Shown here: positions 16,694 to 23,637 of the stretch, piece after piece
Numbering within the stretch: position 1 is the stretch's first letter
How the letters are laid out: every line of letters starts with the position of its first letter
DNA from: Bacteroidota bacterium
Lineage (GTDB): Bacteria > Bacteroidota > Bacteroidia > Chitinophagales > Chitinophagaceae
NCBI GenBank assembly: GCA_029558715.1
Contig: JAKQEA010000114.1
Coordinates: forward strand, 1-32,468
Direction of reading: 5' to 3'
Length of the DNA: 32,468 bases
The notes under the pieces: model-generated
What the model was told of the DNA's origin: nothing
Seen by the model: only the letters and a program-made list of their open reading frames with translations
The model's database searches: none
Program-made: the position numbers and the translations under genes

Positions 16694-18901
16694 CATCAGG
16701 TCTTCCGGTTTTATCGGCAGCTTATATAACCTTTTACCTGTAGCATTAAACACGGCATTGGTAACAGCTGCCGCAAATCCTACTAAGGCAATTTCACCAA
16801 CACCTTTTGCTCCTGTTGCGTTGATCACAGGGTCGGGTTTATTGGGAAACCAGGTGTCAATATACGGTACATCCGTATGTAGCGGCATATGATAACTTCC
16901 TAAATTATCATTGATGTATTTTCCTGTTGTATGGTCAATGAGTACTTCTTCGGTCAATGCCATTCCTATACCGCCAACCGCACCGCCGATCATCTGGCTG
17001 CGGGCTGTTTTCTCACTGATGATCTTGCCGCCGTCACCGGTTGCAACAATTTGTTTTAGTTTGACAGCGCCGGTTGCCAGGTCAACATGCACTTTTACAA
17101 AATGAGCAGAAAATGAGTTCATCGCATATTTCTGCGCTTCGGCAGCTGCACGGCCTGATTCCTGGATGATTTCAACCTGTTCTTTACCTGCAACCTTCAC
17201 CAGTTCGCTCATTGATATCCTGACAGAACCATCTTTCTTTGAAATAAGTTGTTCGTTTTTTATTTCAATATCGTCTGCTGATAAAGTTTTAAATGATGCC
17301 ACATTTGCGATTGCAAGCTCTTTCAGGTTTTTCTTCAGGGCATCACAAACAAGACTTACACCATTTCCTAAAGTGGAAGTGGTGGTTGAGCCTCCCTGCG
17401 TAGGTCCCGGCGGAAAATCGGTATCACCCAGCATGAAACGAATTTTTGATGCCGGCATATCCATTACTCCTTCTGCAATTTTTACCATGGCGGTAGCGGT
17501 ACCCGGTCCCATATCGCTTACAGCACTCTGCAGTGTAAGTGTGCCATCCTTTTTCAGTATAGCTTTGACCGCTGCATTACCTCTTCCTGCACCAAATACA
17601 CCACCACCCATGCCATAACCCACCAGCATACCGTCTTCTTTTAATGAACCGGGTGTAGTTGGTCTTTTGTTCCAGCCAATTTTTTCTCTTCCTGCATCAT
17701 AACACTCTTTCAGGAATTTGCTTGACCATGGCAGTTTACTAACGGGATGCAGTTCTGCATAATTCTTAACTCTCAACTCAACGGGATCCATGTTCAGCTT
17801 GTTAGCCAGTTCATCCAACGCACTTTCCAGTGCGAATGCGCCGGTGGCTTCTCCGGGGCCACGCATCCAGGTAGGCGTATTCAAATCAAGAGGCAGGATT
17901 TTATAGGTGGTGTTTACATTGGGGCAGTCATATAAAAACTGGGAGGCATTTACAATGCCCTCCCGGTAATCTTCATACCGGGATGTATTGCTGACAGCGT
18001 GATGCGTAATTCCAACCAGTTTGCCTTCTTTTGTGGCACCAATGGCAATCTTTTGCCATGATTGCGGACGATAGCCTACCATAGAGAACATTTGACGGCG
18101 GTTGAGTAATACTTTGACGGGCCTCTTAACTTTTTTAGCAGCAATAACGGCTGCAGGCACATTGGGCCAGCTTCTCAATGATGCTCCAAAAGCGCCACCG
18201 ACATATTCTGTTATCACACGGACATTTTTTTCCTCTAAACCAAAGCACCTGGCCAGTTGTGACTGTGTGCCTTTGGGGCCCTGCGATTTATCATATACCG
18301 TCAGTTTATCATCACCTTCCCAGATAGCAATGGTGGCATGCATCTCCATGGGATTGTGTGTTTCTATCGGTGTAAAGAATTCCGCTTCTACAAATACATC
18401 CGCCTTTTTATAGGCATCCGGTTCACCTCTTTTGTATTCGCCGATCTTTTTCAATTTAGTTTCATCGGTTCTCAATTTTTCAAAATCAGTTTCAAATGCT
18501 TCTGTGATATATTCTGCTTTTACCAGTTTAGCAGCTTTTACTGCTTTCTCCCAGGTATCAGCGACAACAAGGGCAACCGGCTGGCCATAATGATAAACAA
18601 GGTTATTATTAAAAACTTTTAGTCCCTGCCATTCAAAGCCTCTTTTATTGAGCTCTTTATCGTGAGGCCTGTAACCGGGAACCGGCGGGCAATTTTGGTA
18701 AAATATAATGTCAAGCACACCGGGACTGTTTTTTGCTTCGGCAATCAACAGGTTTTTTATAGCTCCTCTTGCAATAGTGCTGGTCACAAAAACGCCATAG
18801 GCAATATTATCTATACGCTGATCAGCTGTGTATTTGGCACGACCGGTCACCTTTTCAATTCCGTCTACCCGGTCATCGTTTAAAAAAATATTCTTATCCA
18901 T
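16688..18901 (-). CDS. Molybdenum hydroxylase large subunit (xanthine dehydrogenase/aldehyde oxidase family, Mo-cofactor binding)
   Basis: This is a 737-residue subunit that binds the molybdopterin cofactor and hydroxylates an aldehyde or N-heterocycle. The start DDRVDGIEKVTGRAKYTAD is the usual opening of the Ald_Xan_dh_C domain. Cofactor-contact segments include DKSQGPKGTQSQLA, YVGGAFGASLRSW, GPTQGGSTTTS and the catalytic base Glu703 in GVGEIAL. The length matches YagR/PaoC-type subunits. It has no signal peptide of its own. The gene follows the Fe-S subunit after 35 bp, so the two are co-transcribed. No FAD-binding (CoxM-like) subunit lies between, before or after them. That fits a two-subunit IorAB-like enzyme passing electrons to an external acceptor. 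Substrate is not predictable. Confidence 0.9.
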   Translation of the reverse strand: MDKNIFLNDDRVDGIEKVTGRAKYTADQRIDNIAYGVFVTSTIARGAIKNLLIAEAKNSPGVLDIIFYQNCPPVPGYRPHDKELNKRGFEWQGLKVFNNNLVYHYGQPVALVVADTWEKAVKAAKLVKAEYITEAFETDFEKLRTDETKLKKIGEYKRGEPDAYKKADVFVEAEFFTPIETHNPMEMHATIAIWEGDDKLTVYDKSQGPKGTQSQLARCFGLEEKNVRVITEYVGGAFGASLRSWPNVPAAVIAAKKVKRPVKVLLNRRQMFSMVGYRPQSWQKIAIGATKEGKLVGITHHAVSNTSRYEDYREGIVNASQFLYDCPNVNTTYKILPLDLNTPTWMRGPGEATGAFALESALDELANKLNMDPVELRVKNYAELHPVSKLPWSSKFLKECYDAGREKIGWNKRPTTPGSLKEDGMLVGYGMGGGVFGAGRGNAAVKAILKKDGTLTLQSAVSDMGPGTATAMVKIAEGVMDMPASKIRFMLGDTDFPPGPTQGGSTTTSTLGNGVSLVCDALKKNLKELAIANVASFKTLSADDIEIKNEQLISKKDGSVRISMSELVKVAGKEQVEIIQESGRAAAEAQKYAMNSFSAHFVKVHVDLATGAVKLKQIVATGDGGKIISEKTARSQMIGGAVGGIGMALTEEVLIDHTTGKYINDNLGSYHMPLHTDVPYIDTWFPNKPDPVINATGAKGVGEIALVGFAAAVTNAVFNATGKRLYKLPIKPEDLMS

Positions 18902-18936
18902 AACAAGTATGTTGGGATTGATAAATTCAATTCTGT

Positions 18937-19551
18937 TTAAATTTTCTGTCCGCTTTTTTTAACCTCCATAATGGCGTCAACAATGTTGGGATAGGCTCCG
19001 CAACGGCAGATATTGCCACTCATGTATTCCCGTATCTCACCTGGTGTATTTGCTTTCCCCTCCTTGATGCAGGCAACAGCGGACATGATCTGTCCGGGTG
19101 TGCAATAGCCACATTGAAAAGCATCGTGTTTGATAAATGCTTCCTGCATGGGGTGCAGTTTATCGCCCTGCTCCAATCCTTCAATCGTAGTGATCTTTTT
19201 GCCATTATTATCAACGGCTATAGACAAACAGGAGTTCACCCTTTGTCCATCTACATGAACAATGCAGGCACCGCAATGTCCCTGGTCGCATCCCTTTTTT
19301 GTCCCTGTAAGTCCCAATTGTTCCCTCAACATATCCAGTAAACTCATAGATGGATCAACTGCCAGGGAATAATCCTTTCCATTGATCTGCAATTTAATGG
19401 GGGCTTTTTCAAAGAAGGAAGCTATAGCCTCGTTTTGTTCGCCGGCATTGAGCAGTGCTTTTGGCGCAATACTTAAAACGGTGATGGCTGTTGTCTTTTT
19501 TAGAAAGCTGCGGCGGCCTTCACCATCACAATTGTGTTCTGGATGTTTCAT
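18937..19551 (-). CDS. Molybdenum hydroxylase small subunit with two [2Fe-2S] clusters and a Tat-type signal
   Basis: This is a 204-residue electron-transfer subunit. An N-terminal twin-arginine motif (RRSFLKK, Arg13-Arg14) is followed by a hydrophobic stretch (ITVLSIAPKALLNAG), which points to Tat export. The plant-type ferredoxin cluster uses Cys88, Cys93, Cys96 and Cys108 (GCDQGHCGAC then NSC). The second, all-helical cluster uses Cys147, Cys150, Cys182 and Cys184 (QCGYCTPGQ then NICRCGAYPN). I chose the ATG at 19551 because it places the RR motif at a normal distance. An in-frame ATG at 19599 adds 16 residues without family character and remains possible. It precedes the large-subunit gene, which lacks a signal and would be exported with it as a folded complex. 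Confidence 0.89.
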   Translation of the reverse strand: MKHPEHNCDGEGRRSFLKKTTAITVLSIAPKALLNAGEQNEAIASFFEKAPIKLQINGKDYSLAVDPSMSLLDMLREQLGLTGTKKGCDQGHCGACIVHVDGQRVNSCLSIAVDNNGKKITTIEGLEQGDKLHPMQEAFIKHDAFQCGYCTPGQIMSAVACIKEGKANTPGEIREYMSGNICRCGAYPNIVDAIMEVKKSGQKI

Positions 19552-19786
19552 GTGTTTATCTTTTATATAACTGCCTTTGGCGGTTTTTGAATTTGTCAAA
19601 TGTTATGCCCTAAATATTTATTGCCGGTTGGTATACAGCTTTTGTTTACGGGCATTTCATGAGAAAAATTGTACAACAAATTACTTTGTTTCGGGCAGGC
19701 TGTAAAAAAAAATTATCGCTTGACGATTCGTTTACTGCCCTCCCTGATACTTCTACTTGATATATAGCCACGACACTGGGATGCCT

Positions 19787-19794
19787 TATATTTG
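19787..19794 (+). promoter_or_regulatory. Candidate -7 element (TATATTTG) for the cysteine desulfurase gene
   Basis: Exact TAnnTTTG match 31 nt before the ATG at 19826. Its position downstream of the in-frame ATG at 19757 argues that translation starts at 19826. Confidence 0.45.
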
Positions 19795-19825
19795 CAGCCT
19801 TATTAATTCGTTTTCTTACTGCGAT

Positions 19826-20953
19826 ATGGATCGTATTTACCTGGATAATGCCGCTACTACGGCACTTGATAAAGAAGTACTGGATGCCATGATGCCTTAT
19901 ATGACATCACATTTTGGCAACCCTTCTTCTATTTACTCTTATGGAAGGGAAAGCCGGCTGGCAATTGAAACGGCCCGAAAGACAGTAGCGAAGATCCTTA
20001 ATGCGAATCCCGGCGAAATATTTTTCACCAGCGGGGGAACAGAAAGTGATAATATGGCCATTGCATCGGCTATTCATGACCTGGGCTGCCGCCATATCAT
20101 CACATCGCCCATTGAACATCATGCTGTATTACATGCTGTGGAGCATTTTGATCATGATGATGTAGTGACTACAAGTTTTGTTAAGATATACCCGGACGGG
20201 CATGTGGATTTAAATGATCTCGAAGATCAGCTGGCAAATCATGAGGAACGTTGCCTCGTATCATTGATGCATGCCAACAATGAAATAGGAAATCTGCTGG
20301 ATATTAACGCTGCCGGCGAGATATGTAAAAAATATAATGCCATCTTTCATTCAGATACAGTACAAACGGTAGGTCATTACAAGATAGATCTCCGCAGCAA
20401 GCCACTTCATTTTGCCACAGGGGCCGGCCATAAGTTTCACGGACCAAAAGGAATCGGTATATTATATATCAATGATAATATAAAAGTAAAACCGATGATC
20501 TTTGGGGGCGGCCAGGAAAGAAATATGAGGGCCGGTACAGAGAATCTCTACGGGATAGTTGGTTTTGCAAAAGCACTTGAACTTGCAGACGCCAATATGG
20601 AAAAAGACAGTGCTTATGTTCAATCATTGAAGACATACATGATTGAACAACTGCAGAAACATATTAAAGGGGTGCAGTTTAACGGAGACTATAATGGTAA
20701 GAGCCTGTATACCGTTCTGAATGCCTCATTCCCCAAAACAGAAAAGTCAGAAATGATCCTCTTTAACCTGGATATGCAGGGTATTTGTGTCTCAGGTGGC
20801 AGCGCCTGCAGCAGCGGGGCCGATGTGGGAAGTCATGTAATCAGGGCACTCAATAATAACCCCAACCTGGTGCCGGTCCGTTTTTCTTTCTCCAGGCATA
20901 ATACAAAGGATGAGATCGATACGGTGGTTAGGAAACTCAGAGAGTTGATTTAG
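19826..20953 (+). CDS. Cysteine desulfurase (NifS/IscS class, PLP-dependent)
   Basis: This is a 375-residue enzyme that should take sulfur from cysteine for Fe-S clusters or thiolated products. It opens with IYLDNAATTALDKEVL, the typical start of class V aminotransferases of this type. The PLP lysine is Lys203 in GAGHKFHGPKG, the persulfide-forming cysteine is Cys328 in SGGSACSSGAD, and FTSGGTESDN and ITSPIEHHA are further cofactor motifs. I start it at 19826, because the frame upstream to 19757 adds 23 residues unlike the family and precedes the likely transcription start. No iscU, sufBCD or thiI is adjacent, so its sulfur acceptor is not shown by context. The blaI promoter overlaps its 3' end. 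Confidence 0.9.
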   Translation: MDRIYLDNAATTALDKEVLDAMMPYMTSHFGNPSSIYSYGRESRLAIETARKTVAKILNANPGEIFFTSGGTESDNMAIASAIHDLGCRHIITSPIEHHAVLHAVEHFDHDDVVTTSFVKIYPDGHVDLNDLEDQLANHEERCLVSLMHANNEIGNLLDINAAGEICKKYNAIFHSDTVQTVGHYKIDLRSKPLHFATGAGHKFHGPKGIGILYINDNIKVKPMIFGGGQERNMRAGTENLYGIVGFAKALELADANMEKDSAYVQSLKTYMIEQLQKHIKGVQFNGDYNGKSLYTVLNASFPKTEKSEMILFNLDMQGICVSGGSACSSGADVGSHVIRALNNNPNLVPVRFSFSRHNTKDEIDTVVRKLRELI

Positions 20954-20973
20954 ACAGACAAAAAATAAATTTG
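20945..20973 (+). promoter_or_regulatory. Promoter of the blaI-M56 pair (TTG -33, TAAATTTG -7)
   Basis: TTG at 20945-20947 and an exact TAnnTTTG element at 20966-20973 are separated by 18 nt, close to the Bacteroidota promoter geometry. The -33 part lies inside the last codons of the preceding cysteine desulfurase gene. The expected transcription start falls in the first operator. Confidence 0.6.
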
Positions 20974-20979
20974 GACAAT

Positions 20980-21013
20980 TACGAAATTCTCGTAGTTTTA
21001 CGAAAATTTCGTA
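20980..21013. promoter_or_regulatory. Tandem palindromic operators before blaI
   Basis: TACGAAAATTTCGTA at 20999-21013 is a perfect 7-1-7 palindrome, and TACGAAATTCTCGTA at 20980-20994 is an imperfect copy (arms TACGA/TCGTA). Their centres are 19 bp apart and they fill the space between the -7 element and the blaI ATG at 21017. BlaI/MecI repressors bind paired palindromes in their own promoters, so autorepression is the natural reading. Confidence 0.7.
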
Positions 21014-21016
21014 GAA

Positions 21017-21376
21017 ATGGAAAAACTTACCCATGCTGAAGAAGAAACCATGCAGGCTGTATGGCGCACCGGCGAAGGCAATGTGAAAGCCTTTATGGAT
21101 CATCTTGATGAATCTCTCCCTTACACCACCGTTGCTTCAACCATTAAGAATCTTGAAAAGAAAGGATACCTGCTCAGCAGGCTTGTCGGGAATGCCTATT
21201 TGTATAAACCGGCCGTGAGTGAAGATGAGTATAAGAAAAAATTTATGGGAAAAGTAGTGAAAGAGTATTTCGATAATTCTTATAAGGAACTTGTGAATTT
21301 TTTTGTAGAACAGAAAAAATTATCTGCCAAAGAGCTGAAAGAAATAATCAGCATGATTGAGAAGGGAAACAGTTAA
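21017..21376 (+). CDS. BlaI/MecI/CopY-family winged-helix repressor
   Basis: This is a 119-residue DNA-binding protein. The N-terminal winged helix (about 1-75) shows the family pattern LTHAEEETMQAVW, the recognition-helix region YTTVASTIKNLEKKGYL and a wing with GNAYLYKP. The C-terminal third is helical and serves dimerisation. In BlaI systems a partner membrane protease (BlaR1) senses a signal and causes cleavage of the repressor. Here the partner gene starts 17 bp downstream. The two palindromes at 20980-21013 are likely its binding sites. No beta-lactamase gene is adjacent, so the regulated target is probably this operon and unlinked genes. Confidence 0.9.
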   Translation: MEKLTHAEEETMQAVWRTGEGNVKAFMDHLDESLPYTTVASTIKNLEKKGYLLSRLVGNAYLYKPAVSEDEYKKKFMGKVVKEYFDNSYKELVNFFVEQKKLSAKELKEIISMIEKGNS

Positions 21377-21393
21377 TCATTCAACTTATCACA

Positions 21394-23229
21394 ATGCCTT
21401 TTTTCATTTTATACCTGCTAAAATTATCTGTCAGCCTTGCAGTAGTGTTTTTGTTTTACCAGTTTGTTTTACGTAAGCTGACATTTTATAACTGGAACCG
21501 CTGGTACCTCCTGGGTTATACTCTGTTATCTTTTCTGGTTTCATTTATTGACATATCGCCGGTATTAGAGAAAAATGAATTAGTCTCTAATACCATGATA
21601 ACATGGATACCTGTTTTTGCTGCTGGTACCGGAAATGACCATGCAGGCAATACTTTTTTTACTGGCTGGGGAATTGCCGGATTGGTTATGGCGGCCGGAT
21701 CGGTTTTTATGCTTATAAGATTACTGTTTCAATTGCTGTCTTTCCGAAAAATGAGGAAGAAGGCCGGATTCGTTTCGAACAATGGCGTCAGTCTCTACCA
21801 GGTAGAGGAAGACATCATTCCTTTTTCCTTTGGCAATTCCATATTTATTAATCGCAACCTGCATACAGAAGCTGAATTACAGGAGATCATCCGTCATGAA
21901 TTTGTGCATGTAAAACAGCGGCATAGTGTAGATATCATCTGGGGTGAGTTGGTTTGCCTGCTCAACTGGTACAATCCGTTTGCCTGGTTATTAAAAGGGG
22001 CTATCCGTCAAAATCTTGAATTCATTGCAGATGATAAAGTAATCGAAACCGGAGTATGTAAAAAAGAATACCAGTACCTGTTACTTAAAGTAATAGGGAA
22101 CAATCAATATAGTATAGCTAACCAATTTAATTTTTCTTCATTAAAAAAACGTATAGCCATGATGAACAAACTCAAATCCGCTAAAGTGAATTTGTTGCGG
22201 TTTCTTTTCATTTTACCACTACTGGCAGTGATCCTGCTATCATTCCGGAAACAGATCGGTGATACTTTATCAGGTAAAAAAGAAGTAGCAATGGTTGTTA
22301 AGTCTGTCATTACCGATACCGTACCAGCTGTGCATGTACCGAATGAAAAAGGATATTACATAGACATTGTTGATTCGAAAGGCAATTGCACCCTAGTAGT
22401 AAAGGATAAGAACAAAAATGAAGTGAAAAGAATCTTACTTACCAAATGGAATGAAAACAAGGAGTATTTTGAGAATCTCTATGGAGAGTTACCACCACCA
22501 CCGCCTCCGCCACCTGCACCGCCAGTAATGACTATAGATGCCGTTGATCAGGCCCCACCAGCGCCACCTGCCCCAACGGCGCTGGTAAAACTTCCGGCAC
22601 ATGTGAGTACGGTAAATATCAATAATGAGATTGCCACCGTGATCTTGAAAGACGGGACTAAAGAAAAATATGATTTATCCATACCGGCACAGAGAAAAAG
22701 TTTTGAATCAAAGTATGGCAAACTGCCCGTGCCACCACCACCTCCTGCACCTCCTGCAAAAGAAGATAAAATCGAAGTCTTAGGAGTTGAAATGGTTCCT
22801 GATAATATTATTTACATCATTGACGGTAAAGAGGTAAAAGCGTATGAGGTAAACATGTTACAACCGGAGAAAATTCTTACCATTGAAGTGCTTAAAGGAG
22901 TGTCTGCCACATCAGCCTATGGCGAAAGAGCAAAGAACGGGGCCATTGTAGTGACAACAAAGCAAACTAATATAAAGGGAGCAGTCAATCCTATATATGT
23001 TATTGATGATGTGATTTCAACAAAAGAAGCCTCAGATAAATTAAAACCAGATGAGATTCAATCAGTGAATGTATTGGGTGCAGAAAATGCAAAAGTGTTG
23101 TATGGCGAAAAAGGAAAGAACGGAGCTGTTATTATAAAAACAAAAAAGATAAGCCCGGCGAAACCAGTCAGCGTACTCCCTCAGATATTTCCGGGAAATG
23201 CAGTGAAAGCTGAAAAAGACAATTGCTGA
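21394..23229 (+). CDS. M56 BlaR1-like membrane metallopeptidase with proline-rich repeats and two plug-like domains
   Basis: This is a 611-residue protein. Membrane helices lie near 2-25, 30-50, 85-110 and 265-285. Between the third and fourth is the M56 zinc motif HEFVH (His168, Glu169, His172), with ADDKVIE carrying the likely third ligand. The extracytoplasmic C-terminal half has no penicillin-binding domain. It has two similar modules ending FENLYGELPPPPP and FESKYGKLPVPPPPP (about 320-377 and 405-456), with three proline-rich runs. Two segments resemble the TonB-receptor plug/SusC signature: IYIIDGK then SATSAYGERAKNGAIVVTTK (about 470-522), and IYVIDD then LYGEKGKNGAVIIKTKK (about 532-587). 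It should sense an unknown envelope signal and inactivate the BlaI-like repressor encoded just before it. Confidence 0.88.
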   Translation: MPFFILYLLKLSVSLAVVFLFYQFVLRKLTFYNWNRWYLLGYTLLSFLVSFIDISPVLEKNELVSNTMITWIPVFAAGTGNDHAGNTFFTGWGIAGLVMAAGSVFMLIRLLFQLLSFRKMRKKAGFVSNNGVSLYQVEEDIIPFSFGNSIFINRNLHTEAELQEIIRHEFVHVKQRHSVDIIWGELVCLLNWYNPFAWLLKGAIRQNLEFIADDKVIETGVCKKEYQYLLLKVIGNNQYSIANQFNFSSLKKRIAMMNKLKSAKVNLLRFLFILPLLAVILLSFRKQIGDTLSGKKEVAMVVKSVITDTVPAVHVPNEKGYYIDIVDSKGNCTLVVKDKNKNEVKRILLTKWNENKEYFENLYGELPPPPPPPPAPPVMTIDAVDQAPPAPPAPTALVKLPAHVSTVNINNEIATVILKDGTKEKYDLSIPAQRKSFESKYGKLPVPPPPPAPPAKEDKIEVLGVEMVPDNIIYIIDGKEVKAYEVNMLQPEKILTIEVLKGVSATSAYGERAKNGAIVVTTKQTNIKGAVNPIYVIDDVISTKEASDKLKPDEIQSVNVLGAENAKVLYGEKGKNGAVIIKTKKISPAKPVSVLPQIFPGNAVKAEKDNC

Positions 23230-23250
23230 TTACTATGTATGCTGATACTA

Positions 23251-23280
23251 AGTGCCGGTTATCCGGCATTTTTTATTTTG
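23251..23280 (+). terminator. Rho-independent terminator after the M56 gene
   Basis: A GC-rich stem TGCCGG (23253-23258)/CCGGCA (23263-23268) with a 4-nt loop is followed by TTTTTTATTTT. It begins 22 bp after the stop codon and closes the blaI-M56 transcript. Confidence 0.8.
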
Positions 23281-23308
23281 AACAGGCAGGAGTAATTATA
23301 CTGGATAA

Positions 23309-23530
23309 TTATAAATAGTACCAGGGATTCCTTTTTGCGGCAATCACATATTTCTTCACATTTCTGAAGAAGGCCAGTACCATGTAAATAATAATGGGAG
23401 AACCCATAGTAAGGATAGACGCATACATAAAGTATTGCCTGATCTTGCTGGTGGCAATACCCAGCCGGTTGCCGATAGCAGAACAAACGCCAAAGGCATT
23501 CCATTCAACAAAGTCTTTGAATCTGTTCAT
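23309..23530 (-). CDS. PspC-domain-like small membrane protein
   Basis: This is a 73-residue protein. The sequence FGVCSAIGNRLGIATSKIR, followed by a membrane helix (YASILTMGSPIIIYMVLAFF) and a basic end, is the PspC domain pattern. Stand-alone versions of this size are common in Bacteroidota. PspC domains sit in the inner membrane and in proteobacteria relay envelope stress to the phage-shock response; in this phylum the role is unproven. The start ATG at 23530 puts NRFKDFVEW ahead of the domain as in relatives. No pspA or pspB gene is visible. It is divergent from aconitase. Confidence 0.78.
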   Translation of the reverse strand: MNRFKDFVEWNAFGVCSAIGNRLGIATSKIRQYFMYASILTMGSPIIIYMVLAFFRNVKKYVIAAKRNPWYYL

Positions 23531-23594
23531 AGCTCTAAATTAGAAAATTTAAACAATTGCGGCAACCCGGAGTTATTCAGACAGGTGATTTTCG

Positions 23595-23602
23595 TACTTT
23601 TG
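23595..23602 (+). promoter_or_regulatory. Candidate -7 element (TACTTTTG) for aconitase
   Basis: Exact TAnnTTTG match 35 nt before the ATG at 23638, within the 107-bp divergent spacer between the PspC-like gene and aconitase. No clear -33 TTTG. Confidence 0.5.
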
Positions 23603-23637
23603 CCACTCATTTTACTCACCTCTAAAGAAGACTCCAC

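Noticed and set aside
17166-17618. 150-codon plus-strand open frame inside the molybdenum hydroxylase gene
   Set aside because: Ser/Pro-rich antisense frame opposite a conserved catalytic domain; typical shadow.
19659-19760. 33-codon plus-strand open frame in the spacer between the Fe-S subunit and cysteine desulfurase genes
   Set aside because: Too short to support, with no promoter element or recognisable sequence; it could be a chance frame in AT-rich spacer.
22489-22760. CCA/CCT-rich runs in the M56 gene as a simple-sequence repeat or assembly artefact
   Set aside because: The codons vary (CCA, CCG, CCT, GCA) and the frame is kept on both sides, so it is a real proline-rich protein segment.
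23259-23504. 81-codon minus-strand frame overlapping the PspC-like gene
   Set aside because: It is in another frame of the same strand; the 73-residue frame at 23309-23530 carries the PspC domain pattern.
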